From positions 124,001-188,000 of the forward strand of contig CP048485.1 of the NCBI GenBank assembly GCA_025560025.1: 64,000 nucleotides of DNA, given 5' to 3'. This stretch comes from Agrobacterium tumefaciens (lineage in GTDB: Bacteria; Pseudomonadota; Alphaproteobacteria; Rhizobiales; Rhizobiaceae). Positions 26,022 through 36,100 of this stretch are shown here, piece by piece. Below the pieces are notes generated by a model that made no database searches, was not told where the DNA came from, and saw only the letters and a program-made list of their open reading frames with translations. The translations under genes were made by a program, and so were the position numbers. Position 1 is the first letter of the stretch; each line of letters starts with the position of its first letter.

Positions 26022-26483
26022 TCACGCCGCCTTCGCAGCCGCATCGACCGGATGCTGGGAGCGGAAACCGACAGCGATGCGGTTCCAGGTGTTGATGGCG
26101 CCGATGGCGACCGTGATCTTCACGATATCCTCATCGGAAAAATGCGCCTTCAGCGTCTCGAAGGCATCATCCGGGGCGCCGGTTTCGGCAATCTTCGTCA
26201 CCGCGTCCACCCATCCGAGCAGCGCCCGTTCCTGCTGGGTATAAACGGGGGATTCCCGCCACACGCTCATCAGGTTGATCCATTGTTCGGAGAGCCCGTC
26301 ATGGCGGCTTTCCTTCACATGCATGTCCACACAGAAGGCACAGCCGTTGATGATCGAGGCGCGCAGCTTGATGAGGTGAACGAAGCGGCGCTCGAGCCCG
26401 CTGCCCTGAACATAATTTTCCAGAGCCATGACGGCCTTGAAGGCTTCGGGCGATGCTTTGGCATAGTTGATACGGGTTTTCAT
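26022..26483 (-). CDS. carboxymuconolactone decarboxylase family (AhpD-like) protein
   Basis: The CxxC redox motif of AhpD-like proteins is present in NGCAFCVDMHVKES (two Cys and the following His), and the surrounding helices fit the CMD fold. Proteins of this type act in peroxide or aldehyde stress or as alkylhydroperoxidases. The start at 26483 follows GGAGAG; the longer frame to 26525 does not. The Rrf2-type gene lies upstream in the same orientation with a 109-base gap, so it probably regulates this gene. Confidence 0.88.
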   Translation of the reverse strand: MKTRINYAKASPEAFKAVMALENYVQGSGLERRFVHLIKLRASIINGCAFCVDMHVKESRHDGLSEQWINLMSVWRESPVYTQQERALLGWVDAVTKIAETGAPDDAFETLKAHFSDEDIVKITVAIGAINTWNRIAVGFRSQHPVDAAAKAA

Positions 26484-26592
26484 GGGTCTCTCCATTGGTT
26501 GGGTCTGTTTGAAGTCATGCGTCATCGGTCCGGAAAGCGGCGAAGCTCTCCGGTGCAGGTCGATCTTTTTTTGGGGGGCCTGTTTTCGGGTC

Positions 26593-27096
26593 TCAGCGCG
26601 TCATCGTCTTGCGCTCGTTCAGCTCCAGAAAGGCGCAGCCACGCGCGGCAATCCCGCCATCATCATTGGCGGCGAGATCGTCCAGAATATCGGCGATGGT
26701 GGTTTTGGCGAGTTCCGCCCGATAGGCCTTCTCCGCTTTCAGCATCGCGGCATTGATGCCGCAGGGCTTGGTGAAATAACGCCCCGGCAAGGGGTTCGGC
26801 CCGCGCTGGCGGATTTCCGCGCAGCGGAAGGCAGGCTGCGGCCCTTCGACGGCCAGCACGATATCGAGCAGCGTGATCCTGTCTGTCGCCCGGGCCAGAC
26901 GGTAACCGCCCTTCGGCCCCGGCACGGTGGCGACAATCCCGGCATTGGACAGCGACTGAAGATGCTTCAGCAGATAGCTGGTGGAAACGCCGTGAAATTC
27001 CGCCAGCGCCGCTGCCGACAGCACGCCGCCTTCGGAAAGCCCCGCCAGCATGCCCACGCTGTGAATGGCCTGTTCCACGCCGTCGCCGAGTTTCAT
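26593..27096 (-). CDS. Rrf2-family transcriptional regulator, 167 aa
   Basis: The N-terminal winged helix (LSAAALAEFHGVSTSYLLKHLQSLSNAGIV followed by GPKGGYRLAR) is the Rrf2 DNA-binding domain. Only two cysteines (RCAEI and PCGIN) lie in the region that in IscR or NsrR holds the cluster ligands, so Fe-S binding is uncertain. It is upstream of the AhpD-like gene and faces the helicase gene divergently across a short gap, where it may also bind. Confidence 0.88.
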   Translation of the reverse strand: MKLGDGVEQAIHSVGMLAGLSEGGVLSAAALAEFHGVSTSYLLKHLQSLSNAGIVATVPGPKGGYRLARATDRITLLDIVLAVEGPQPAFRCAEIRQRGPNPLPGRYFTKPCGINAAMLKAEKAYRAELAKTTIADILDDLAANDDGGIAARGCAFLELNERKTMTR

Positions 27097-27217
27097 CCGA
27101 CTTGTCCCTGTGCGGTTTGTTTCAGTATCGTGGATAAAAATTATCCGTGATTGTGCTTTCTGTCAAGCGGTCCCGTTCCGCCCTTCTTTTTTGCAGCTTT
27201 TTCACTACCTTGAAGAT

Positions 27218-29737
27218 GTGAAACACGCCGAGTCTCCCATTTCCGGCACGCATGTCGGCTCCTTGCCCCTTCCATTCCAGAAATGGTTTGCCGAAAAAGG
27301 GTGGTCTCCGCGCGCGCATCAATTGGAGCTGATGGCCCGGGCGCGCGGCGGCGAAAACATGCTGCTGATCGCGCCCACGGGCGCCGGCAAGACGCTGGGC
27401 GGCTTCATGGCCTCGCTCACCGATCTGGCAGAACGCGGCAAGGTGCCGGCGGGCTCCGGCTTCGTCGGCGTGCACACGCTCTATATCTCGCCGCTCAAGG
27501 CGCTGGCGGTGGATATCGAACGCAACCTCACCAGACCCGTCTCTGAAATGGGTCTGCCGATTTCCATCGAGACCCGCACCGGCGATACGCCGCAGGGAAA
27601 ACGCCAGCGCCAGAAGGTGAAGCCGCCAGACATTCTGCTGACGACACCGGAACAGGTCTCGCTGCTGCTCGCCAACAAGGAGGCCGAGCGCTTTTTCCGT
27701 GACCTGAAATATGTGGTGCTCGACGAGTTGCATTCGCTCGTCACCTCCAAACGCGGCCATCTGCTGTCGCTGGCGCTCGCCCGGGTGCGCCTGCACGCAC
27801 CCGATGTGCGCTTTATCGGCCTTTCGGCCACGGTGGCGGAGCCGATGGATTTGCGCCGTTACCTCGCGCCGCAGGGACAGGCTGAGCCGCCCGCCGGCCT
27901 CATCACCGTCGAAGGCGGGGCAAAGCCGGATATCTCCATCCTGAGCACGGAAGAGCGCATCCCATGGTCCGGCCATTCGGCACGTTACGCCATGAAGGAT
28001 TTGTACGCCGCGCTGAAGGACCATCAGACGACGCTGATCTTCGTCAACACCCGCTCGCAGGCGGAGCTGATTTTCCAGGAACTCTGGACCATCAATGACG
28101 ACAATCTGCCGATTGCACTGCATCACGGTTCGCTGGATGCCGGCCAGCGCCGCAGGGTGGAAGCGGCCATGGCGGAAAATAAATTGCGCGCCGTCGTCGC
28201 CACCTCCACGCTCGATCTCGGCATAGACTGGGGCGATGTCGACCTCGTCGTGCATGTCGGCGCGCCGAAGGGCGCAAGCCGCCTGGCCCAGCGCATCGGC
28301 CGCGCCAATCACCGCATGGACGAGCCGTCAAAGGCGATCCTCGTTCCCGCCAACCGTTTTGAGGTTATGGAGTGCCGCGCAGCTTTGGATGCCAATTACA
28401 TCGGCGCGCAGGATACGCCGCCGATTGCCGAGGGCGCGCTCGATGTTCTAGCCCAGCATATACTCGGCATGGCCTGCGCCGAGCCCTTCGATGCGGATGA
28501 TCTCTATCGCGAAGTAACCAGCGCCTCGCCCTATGCCGATCTGCCGCGCGCCACCTTCGACCGGGTGGTGGATTTCACCGCCACCGGCGGTTATGCGCTG
28601 CGCACCTATGAGCGTTACGCCCGCATCCGGCAGATGAAGGACGGTCGCTGGCGCGTCTCCAATCCGGCGGTCGCGCAGCAATATCGCCTGAACCTCGGCA
28701 CCATCGTCGAGGCGGCGGAACTCAATGTCCGCATGGTCAAGCGTAATGCCAAGGGCACGGTCGGGCGCGGCGGCATGTCGCTCGGCAAGGTCGAGGAATA
28801 TTTCCTCGAGCAGCTGGTGCAGGGCGATACTTTCCTCTTCGCCGGCAAGGTGCTGCGCTTCGAAGGCATCAGGGAGAATGAATGCCTGGTCTCACAGGCC
28901 TTCTCCATGGACCCGAAGATACCCTCCTATGCCGGCGGCAAGTTTCCGCTCTCCACCTATCTCGCCGATCAGGTGCGCTCCATGCTGGCAGACCCGGCGC
29001 GCTGGCATGCCCTGCCGGATCAGGTCCGCGACTGGCTGGCGATCCAGAAGGAAAAGTCGATTATTCCCAAGCGCGACGAGCTGCTGGTGGAGACCTTCCC
29101 CTTCCGCAAGCGCTTCTTCATGGTCATGTATCCCTTCGAGGGACGCTTGGCACACCAGACGCTCGGCATGCTTTTGACGCGACGGCTGGAACGCGCGGGC
29201 GCCAAGCCGATGGGTTTCGTCGCCACCGATTATTCGCTCGCCATCTGGGCCATGGAGGACATCGGCAGGCGGCTGAAATCCCGCCGCCTTTCGCTTGCCG
29301 ACCTGCTGGACGAGGACATGCTGGGCGACGATCTGGAGGCGTGGCTGGACGAATCCTTCATGCTGAAGCGCACCTTCCGCAATTGCGCCGTCATTTCCGG
29401 GCTGATCGAGCGCCGCCATCCGGGTAAGGAAAAGACCGGCAGGCAGGTCACGGTCTCCGCCGATCTTATTTATGACGTTCTTCGCAGCCATGAGCCGGAC
29501 CATATCCTGCTGGAAGCGACGCGGCGCGATGCCGCGGCGGGACTTTTGGACATTGGTCGTCTTGGCGATATGCTGAGGCGAATCAAGGGTCACACCACCC
29601 ATCGCGCGCTGGAACATGTCTCGCCGCTTGCCGTTCCCGTCATGCTGGAAATCGGCCGCGAGACGGTGGCGGGCGAGGCGATGGACGATGTGCTGGCCGA
29701 AGCCGCAGACGAACTGATCGCGGAAGCGATGTCCTAG
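27218..29737 (+). CDS. ligase-associated Lhr-type DEXH helicase, 839 aa
   Basis: This is a superfamily 2 DNA helicase of the Lhr core type. Walker A is APTGAGKT, the DEXH box is DELHS, motif III is LSATV, and motif VI is QRIGRANHR. The second half contains the winged-helix and Lhr-specific regions (about residues 400-800). GTG at 27218 is the best start; an extension to 27065 has no homology-like content. It is followed by PdeM; together they belong to the bacterial ligase-associated DNA damage response group, but no ligase or exonuclease gene lies next to them in this window. Confidence 0.9.
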   Translation: MKHAESPISGTHVGSLPLPFQKWFAEKGWSPRAHQLELMARARGGENMLLIAPTGAGKTLGGFMASLTDLAERGKVPAGSGFVGVHTLYISPLKALAVDIERNLTRPVSEMGLPISIETRTGDTPQGKRQRQKVKPPDILLTTPEQVSLLLANKEAERFFRDLKYVVLDELHSLVTSKRGHLLSLALARVRLHAPDVRFIGLSATVAEPMDLRRYLAPQGQAEPPAGLITVEGGAKPDISILSTEERIPWSGHSARYAMKDLYAALKDHQTTLIFVNTRSQAELIFQELWTINDDNLPIALHHGSLDAGQRRRVEAAMAENKLRAVVATSTLDLGIDWGDVDLVVHVGAPKGASRLAQRIGRANHRMDEPSKAILVPANRFEVMECRAALDANYIGAQDTPPIAEGALDVLAQHILGMACAEPFDADDLYREVTSASPYADLPRATFDRVVDFTATGGYALRTYERYARIRQMKDGRWRVSNPAVAQQYRLNLGTIVEAAELNVRMVKRNAKGTVGRGGMSLGKVEEYFLEQLVQGDTFLFAGKVLRFEGIRENECLVSQAFSMDPKIPSYAGGKFPLSTYLADQVRSMLADPARWHALPDQVRDWLAIQKEKSIIPKRDELLVETFPFRKRFFMVMYPFEGRLAHQTLGMLLTRRLERAGAKPMGFVATDYSLAIWAMEDIGRRLKSRRLSLADLLDEDMLGDDLEAWLDESFMLKRTFRNCAVISGLIERRHPGKEKTGRQVTVSADLIYDVLRSHEPDHILLEATRRDAAAGLLDIGRLGDMLRRIKGHTTHRALEHVSPLAVPVMLEIGRETVAGEAMDDVLAEAADELIAEAMS

Positions 29738-29807
29738 GAGCCGGCGGACAGATGCAAACGACTTTCGGGCCGTCCGATATGGGGACCCGGTAAAGGAACG
29801 ACGAGAA

Positions 29808-30536
29808 GTGCTGAGCCGTCTCACATTGAGCGACAGGTTTTCAAACGGTTTCGAATGCCTCGGCAGCGAAACCGCCGTTAATGGTGTCGCGGCCTGGTGC
29901 GATCCGCTCGGCGGACTTTACCTGCCCGACCTGTCGCTGCTCGTGGTGTCCGACCTGCATCTGGAAAAAGGGGCGGCCTTTGCCCGGCGCGGGCGCATGC
30001 TGCCGCCTTATGACACCATCGCTACCCTCAAAATCCTGTCCTCCCTCGTCAGCCGCTACGACCCGAAGATCGTCGTCAGCCTCGGCGACAATTTCCACGA
30101 CCGCGTGGGGTCCGAGCATCTGCCGCCCATGCTGCGTGAAATCATCCGCGAGATGGCCAGCGGCCGTGAATGGATATGGATCAACGGCAATCATGATCCT
30201 GATGGTACGGTCGATCTGCCGGGATCTTCGGTGGATGAGATGTTTTACGGCAATCTCGTTTTCCGCCATGAGCCGAAACCGCGTGATGCCGCCGGCGAAA
30301 TCGCCGGCCACCTGCATCCTTCCGCCACGGTTCGCCGCCGCGAAAAGACGGTTCGGCGGCCCTGTTTCGCCACCGATGGTTCACGGCTTCTGATGCCGGC
30401 TTTCGGGGTCATGAGCGGCGGGCTGGATCTGCGGCACAAGGCCATGCGCGGTCTCTTCGATCACGCCGCCCTCGTCGCGCATCTAATGGGGCGGGAGCGC
30501 ATCTATTCGGTGCGGTTTGCCAATCTGCTCGGCTGA
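29808..30536 (+). CDS. pdeM: ligase-associated metallophosphoesterase/endonuclease PdeM
   Basis: This is a calcineurin-like phosphoesterase. The metal ligands are visible in VSDLHLEKG (D and H), SLGDNFHDRVG (D, N), INGNHDPDG (N, H) and GHLHP (His pair). It begins with GTG after AAGGA. It belongs to the family that sits with Lhr-type helicases and a DNA ligase in alpha- and gammaproteobacteria and processes damaged DNA. The gene is 70 bases after the helicase, so the pair is probably co-transcribed. Confidence 0.9.
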   Translation: MLSRLTLSDRFSNGFECLGSETAVNGVAAWCDPLGGLYLPDLSLLVVSDLHLEKGAAFARRGRMLPPYDTIATLKILSSLVSRYDPKIVVSLGDNFHDRVGSEHLPPMLREIIREMASGREWIWINGNHDPDGTVDLPGSSVDEMFYGNLVFRHEPKPRDAAGEIAGHLHPSATVRRREKTVRRPCFATDGSRLLMPAFGVMSGGLDLRHKAMRGLFDHAALVAHLMGRERIYSVRFANLLG

Positions 30537-30554
30537 GCATGGTGTTGCAGCCGC

Positions 30555-30992
30555 CTATTGACGGTAGACCAGCACCGGTATCTTCGAATTCTTCAGCACC
30601 TTGGCCGTAACGCTGCCCAGCAGCATCTCGATGAAACTCCTGCGCCGGTGCGACGCCATGGCGATGAGGTCGCAGCCGGTTCTGTCGGCTATTTCGATGA
30701 TAGCCTCATCAGGCCGCCCCGCTCGCGCCAACAGGGCTTCGCAATCGAGCCCCATGGATTCGGCGTGCGCCTGCGTGTCTCTCAGAAGATGCTCCGCCTC
30801 CTCGCAACGGTGAAATTCCTCTTCAGCAATGGCGGCAATGTCCTCGACATCGCTGGCAATCACGTGAAAGGGTTCCGATACCGTCACGACGGTCACCTTT
30901 GCGCCTGCCTCCCTGGCGAGAGCGAACCCTTGGTCGATTGCGATCTGCGCCAGCGGCGAGCCATCGGTGGGAATGAGAATGTGCTTGAACAT
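30555..30992 (-). CDS. universal stress protein (UspA family)
   Basis: A single Usp domain is seen: MFKHILIPTDGSPLAQIAIDQGFALA at the N-terminus and GCDLIAMASHRRRSFIEMLLGSVTAKVL near the end, the second containing the nucleotide-binding loop. The ATG at 30992 has AAGGAG upstream; the longer frame to 31037 does not. It faces pdeM convergently with only an 18-base gap. Confidence 0.9.
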   Translation of the reverse strand: MFKHILIPTDGSPLAQIAIDQGFALAREAGAKVTVVTVSEPFHVIASDVEDIAAIAEEEFHRCEEAEHLLRDTQAHAESMGLDCEALLARAGRPDEAIIEIADRTGCDLIAMASHRRRSFIEMLLGSVTAKVLKNSKIPVLVYRQ

Positions 30993-31151
30993 GACATTTC
31001 TCCTTTTCATCCCGGTCACAACCGCACTTACCGCCATGATCTGCGTGCGTGGTTGTAACGCCTTGAATTTTACCGCAAACCGTTGAAGGAAGCGAATGCT
31101 ATCTTTGGAGGAAAGGGCGACAGACGGTTTCTTTTCCGGGAGGGAAAAGGC

Positions 31152-31979
31152 TCAGTCCTTGCGGAAGATGATGCTAGCACCCCAGCCGGTCACGACGGCG
31201 AGCAGAACGCAGAGCGCGCCATAGGCAAGCGGCGTCTGATGGGCGGCGTCGGTGATCGCCTGTTCCATGCCGGTCTTGACGACGCGCAGCTTCAGCTCGC
31301 GCTGGGCGATGAATTTGCCGCTCTTGAAGAGATAGGCGCGGGCGGTGTGTACGCCGTTCGGCACGTTGGCGGGCAGGCGAAGCGTCGCCCAGAACAGGCC
31401 GGTGCGTTCCAGCCTCACCCCGGTCGTGTCGTTGCGATAAATGCCGCTTGAAAGCTTGAGCCGACGATAGGCTTCCTGAAAATCGAAGACATTGTCGGGC
31501 ACGCCGGAAAAAACAGCGCTTTTGAGCGACAGATGATCGACACCCAGCCCCATGGCCCGCAAGGTACCGGGCGATGCGATGGCGCTGATGTCGCGCGTGC
31601 TGGCCATGGAATAGGATTCCGGCAGCGGCGTGAAGGTAATGGCGCTGGTATTGATCCAGATACCGGCCACACGTTCTTTCTTGCGCACTGTCATGTAGTC
31701 GCTCGGTCCCTCGAGCGTCACGACAATGTCGTATTGCCCGATGGCAAGTAGCAGCTGGTCGGTATTGTTCAGCGCGCCGAAGAGCGTGAAATCCGCCCCG
31801 CGAAAATCGGAAGCGATGGGAATTTCCGTTGTCGATGCGCCGATTTCGATGTTTTCCAGCAGTGACCGCTGCTGCGGACCGGGCGGCAGGGCAAGCGGTG
31901 GTGTCTGCGCCGAGGCAATGCCCCCAAAAGCAAGGCATGAGATAAGAAAAAACACGGCGTGCAAAATAGGGCGGGTCAA
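31152..31979 (-). CDS. TIGR02186 family exported protein
   Basis: There is an N-terminal signal peptide (ISCLAFGGIASAQ) and a C-terminal membrane helix (YGALCVLLAVVTGWGASIIF) with a short basic cytoplasmic end, so the bulk lies in the periplasm. The central domain (FRGADFTLFGALNNTD and VRKKERVAGIWINTSAITFTPLPESY) matches TIGR02186, an alphaproteobacterial family always found next to a TauE/SafE transporter. The ATG overlaps the stop of the TauE/SafE gene by four bases. Confidence 0.85.
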   Translation of the reverse strand: MTRPILHAVFFLISCLAFGGIASAQTPPLALPPGPQQRSLLENIEIGASTTEIPIASDFRGADFTLFGALNNTDQLLLAIGQYDIVVTLEGPSDYMTVRKKERVAGIWINTSAITFTPLPESYSMASTRDISAIASPGTLRAMGLGVDHLSLKSAVFSGVPDNVFDFQEAYRRLKLSSGIYRNDTTGVRLERTGLFWATLRLPANVPNGVHTARAYLFKSGKFIAQRELKLRVVKTGMEQAITDAAHQTPLAYGALCVLLAVVTGWGASIIFRKD

Positions 31980-32902
31980 TAACCTAACCCCCCGACGGCA
32001 ACCGAAAACAGGTCTTCCGGGCGCACCACCAGTGAGACGGCGAGGCGAAGCGCAACGGCAAGCACCAGCAGCGCCAGCAGCGCACGCAGCTGTTCGCCGC
32101 GCAGTTTCTGCCCCACCCGCACACCATATTGCGCGCCGATGACGCCCGCCACCATCAGGATGAAAGCCAGCACCACATCGACGGAATAGTTGGTCGCGGC
32201 CTGTACGACGGTCGTATAGGCGGTCACGAAAATGATCTGGAACAGCGAGGTGCCGACGACCACGCTGGTGGGGATGCGTAAGAGATAGATCATCGCCGGC
32301 ACCATGATGAAACCGCCGCCGACACCCATGATCGATGTGAGGATGCCGATGCCGAAACCCAGGGTCACGATGGGAATGACGCTGAGATAGATCTTCGATT
32401 TCTTGAACCGCATTTTCAGCGGCAGACGGTGCACCCAGTTGTGATGGCCGGGGCGACGCAGCGTCACGGTTTCGTTGCGGGCGGCGCGGCGGAGCGCCGA
32501 AATGCTCTCCTTCAGCATCAATCCGCCGACGGTGCCGAGCAGGATGACGTAGAGCAGGGAGACAATGAGATCGAGCTGGCCGATGCTACGCAGAAAGGAG
32601 AATATCCACACGCCGACCGTGGCGCCGACAAGACCGCCCACAAGCAACACGCTGCCAAGCTTGACGTCCAGCGTCCCGCGCCGGAAATGCGTGATGGAGC
32701 CGGAAACGGAAGAGGCGACCACCTGGTTCGCGCCAGTCGCAACCGCCACGACGGGGGGAATATTATAGAAAATCAGAAGCGGCGTGATCAGGAAACCACC
32801 GCCAACGCCGAACATGCCGGAAAGAAAACCGACAGCCGCGCCCATGCCCAGAATGATGAAAATATTCACCGACAGTTCTGCGATTGGCAGATAGACAGTC
32901 AC
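31976..32902 (-). CDS. TauE/SafE family anion exporter
   Basis: Eight or so membrane segments are organised in two halves, each with the glycine-rich VGFLSGMFGVGGGFL or GILTSIMGVGGGFIM motif of the TauE/SafE family, which exports sulfite or organosulfonates. The start is set at the GTG 32902 because GAGG lies at eight bases and the upstream frame begins only with a TTG. It overlaps the TIGR02186 gene by four bases, so the periplasmic partner and transporter are made together. Confidence 0.9.
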   Translation of the reverse strand: MTVYLPIAELSVNIFIILGMGAAVGFLSGMFGVGGGFLITPLLIFYNIPPVVAVATGANQVVASSVSGSITHFRRGTLDVKLGSVLLVGGLVGATVGVWIFSFLRSIGQLDLIVSLLYVILLGTVGGLMLKESISALRRAARNETVTLRRPGHHNWVHRLPLKMRFKKSKIYLSVIPIVTLGFGIGILTSIMGVGGGFIMVPAMIYLLRIPTSVVVGTSLFQIIFVTAYTTVVQAATNYSVDVVLAFILMVAGVIGAQYGVRVGQKLRGEQLRALLALLVLAVALRLAVSLVVRPEDLFSVAVGGLGY

Positions 32903-33163
32903 GGCTCGGACCTCGGGCAAATGGTTCCGGGCGACGGGGCCTGTCCGGGTGAGGGGGCCGCGCCGCGATTATACTTTCTGTCTGAAAAGACCGGGCATGC
33001 CCAGCCTTCATTCGTCATGCCCGCGAGGGTCTGACGTGTCAACATTCAACGGTAAATACGTTGATAATTTGGAAAGATAGCGGCCGTGTGTCGGCAGGCC
33101 GTCACATTCCTGCGCCGTGTTGCGCCGAAGCGGCCAGGAGGCCGCCCCATCGGTTCCGGAATG

Positions 33164-36100
33164 TTACTTGTTGCGGGCAAGCAGCGCGGTCACCAGCTCG
33201 TTGGTGATGCGCCCGTCAGGCGTCTGGCCCACGGATTTCTGGAAGTCCTTGATGGCGGTGACGGTGTTCTTGCCAAGCTTGCCATCGGGCTGGCCGGCAT
33301 CGAAACCGTTCTTGTTCAGGATTGCCTGAATGTTGCGGATCGCCTTTTCCATGTCCACGGAGGCGGTCTTCACACCTTCCTTGCCGGCCCATTCCTCAGG
33401 CGGGTTGACGCTGTTGGCGTCTTCCGAAAGCGGCTTGACCTTCCACGCGTCCACCTTGGCCTTGGCGCTCTGAAGCTGCTGCGGGTTCATCGCCCCGGCA
33501 ACTTCGTCACGCTTCTGGGCGGCGTCAGCGTCGCCATCCTTGGCGGCAATCGCGAACCACTTGTAGGATTCCTCGATATCCTGCTTCACACCACTGCCGC
33601 GGGCATAGAGAATGGCGAGGTTGAACTGGCTGTCCCGAACGCCGAGTTCGGAAGCCTTGATGAACCATTGTGCGGCACCAGTGAAATCCGGCTGGCCAGC
33701 CGCGTCTGAGGCAAGCAGGACGGCGAGATTGTGCATGGCGCCGGCATTGCCCTGCTCTGCGGCCAGCGTGTAATAACGCTTGGCCTCGGAAAGGTTGCGC
33801 TCGACGCCGTTTGCCTTCTCGTAAAGGTTGGCGAGACGATATTGTGCGGGTGCAAGACCGCGATCCGCCGCCATTTTATACCATTTTGCGGCTTCAGCAC
33901 GGTCGGCGGCCACGCCGCGGCCGTCGGTGTAACGTGCGGCGATCTCAAACAGCGCCTGCGTGTCGCCCTTGGCTGCGGCCTCGGCGAGCGATGCCGGCTC
34001 GATGCCTGCGGGAACCGCAATCGCGTCCTGGGCGGGGGCAGCCGGAGCGGCGGCTTGCTGCGCCGGTACCTGCGGCTCGCTTTTTACGATTGTGTCAGGT
34101 GTTGTCGTATCGACAACCGGAGCATTGGCGACCGGCGGCTCGTCGGCGAGCGGTGCGCCGCCAATGGTGCGGGGATCGATTGTATTCTGCGGCGGTGCCG
34201 CGTTTTCGATACTGTCGGCGGATGCCGCCTGCTCCTGATCGATCGCGAGGTCGGACGGAATGGTCACTGCCTTGTCGCCACTCTCGGGAAGGGCGGAGAC
34301 CGGAGAGTTTTCCATCTTCTGTTCGATGACGGGTGCCGGCGCTTCCGTGCCACCGATCAACGTCTTGATGAGCGGCATGGCCATCATGGCGAGAAGAATG
34401 GCACCTATGCCGAGCAGCAGCGGGCGACGGTAGCGCGAGAGCGCAGAGGCGTCGGCCTTGCGATTTTTCTTGCCGGTTTCAAGATTTTCCGGCGAGGTTT
34501 CCATGGCGGCGGCCTGTGCAGCGCGGCGGGCGGCGGCAATGAAATCCGTCCGTCCTTCGGCATCGGCGGCCTTGCCGCTGGCGGCCACCTGGCTGGCGCG
34601 CACCCGTTCCAGTATCTTCTTGATATCAGGCGCGCCCGAACCCGGCTCCAGAAGCTCGTTTTCCTGGCCGGCTGGCAGAACGTCAATCGGGTCGAGCGAA
34701 GGCGCGGGCTCCACCTGCGTGCGGGTGGAGGTGGCGGATATGGGCTCTTCAGTGGTTTTGGCCGCCTTCGCCGTGCTGCTCCTGAACCGTTTCGTCAGGC
34801 CGGCAAGCAGGCTCTTCTTTTCGGCCTTTGCCGGCTTTGCCGCAGCAGGCGGCACGACGGTCATCGCATCCGCATCCTTCTCGTCGGCGTCGAGAATGGC
34901 CTGCTCCTCGGCAATATAACCTTCCTCCGGGAAGACCGCTGCCGGCATGGGCACATCTTCGCGGGCGGGAGCAACCATATGCTGCGCAACGTTTCGGGGC
35001 GCGGCCTCTTCGCGATAAGCGGGAACAGCCTCGCGATTGTCGAGACTGTCGAGCCGGCCGGCGATCTGCACCAGCGTCTCGTGCAGCGCCTCGAAGGTGC
35101 GATGCGTGCGCTCTTCGGTATTGCGGCTCAGGGCTTCAAGACTGCGAAGATCGGTCGCGAGATCGGTCAGCATCGTCATGTCGGCGAGATTGGCGCCGGC
35201 GGACAGGTTGTTGCGGGTATAGGCGTCCAGAACGGCTTCGGCCGCCTGCCGTGCCGCTTCGATGATATATTCGTCGTTCGACGCCATATAGTCCTCGATC
35301 GCCGCCATGCGGGCATCGAGTTGCGGGGGCAGGCTCGCCTGTGCGTGCACCGGCTGGCTGATCAGCGTCGAGAGATGGGCGATCTGGTTTTCGAGGCTTG
35401 CCAGCGCGTGGCTGTCGGCGGGCGCGGCATGGGCGGTCTCGTCGAGACGGGCGGCAATATTGCCGAGCCGCTCTTCCAGACGCGAGAAGGCGTTTTCGCT
35501 GAGGCCCGAAGCCGGCTGCGGCTGGCTATAGCGATAATCGAGGTCCTCGATCCGCCGCGACAGCGTATCGAGCCGTTCGGCCAGGCCATCATTGACGGCG
35601 CCGTGATCCAGTGCGTCGATCTTGCGGGAAATGTCACTGAGGAAGGAGGTCAGTTCCGCCTGCTGCGAAGGGCGCTGCGAGCGCTCCAGCAGCAGGGAAA
35701 GCTGGTCCAGCCGCTCATGCAGCTGCGCGGCGTCGCGGGCGGTGCTGAGCTCATCGATCTTGCCGGCCAGCGTTTCGAGACGGGCGGTCAGGTCCAGCGC
35801 CGGCTCAGGCTTGGCGGCGGCAAGACGGTTGATGTCATCAAGCTGTTCGGCAAGGCCGTTCAGGCGGGTTTCCAGCCGCTGCGCCAGCGCATTATCCGTG
35901 GCCTGGGCATTCGAGCGGGCCCCCGTTGCGGCAATCGCGCGGCTGATTTCGTCCAGACGCTGATCCAGCCCGGAAAACTGTTCGGTAAAGGCCGCCTCGT
36001 TCGGCTGCATGTGTTTGCCGAGCTGCTCCACGGCGCTCGCAATGGCGATCAGCTTTTCTTCAAGCACGCGCACGGCCGGATTGTTGCTCATGCCGCCGAG

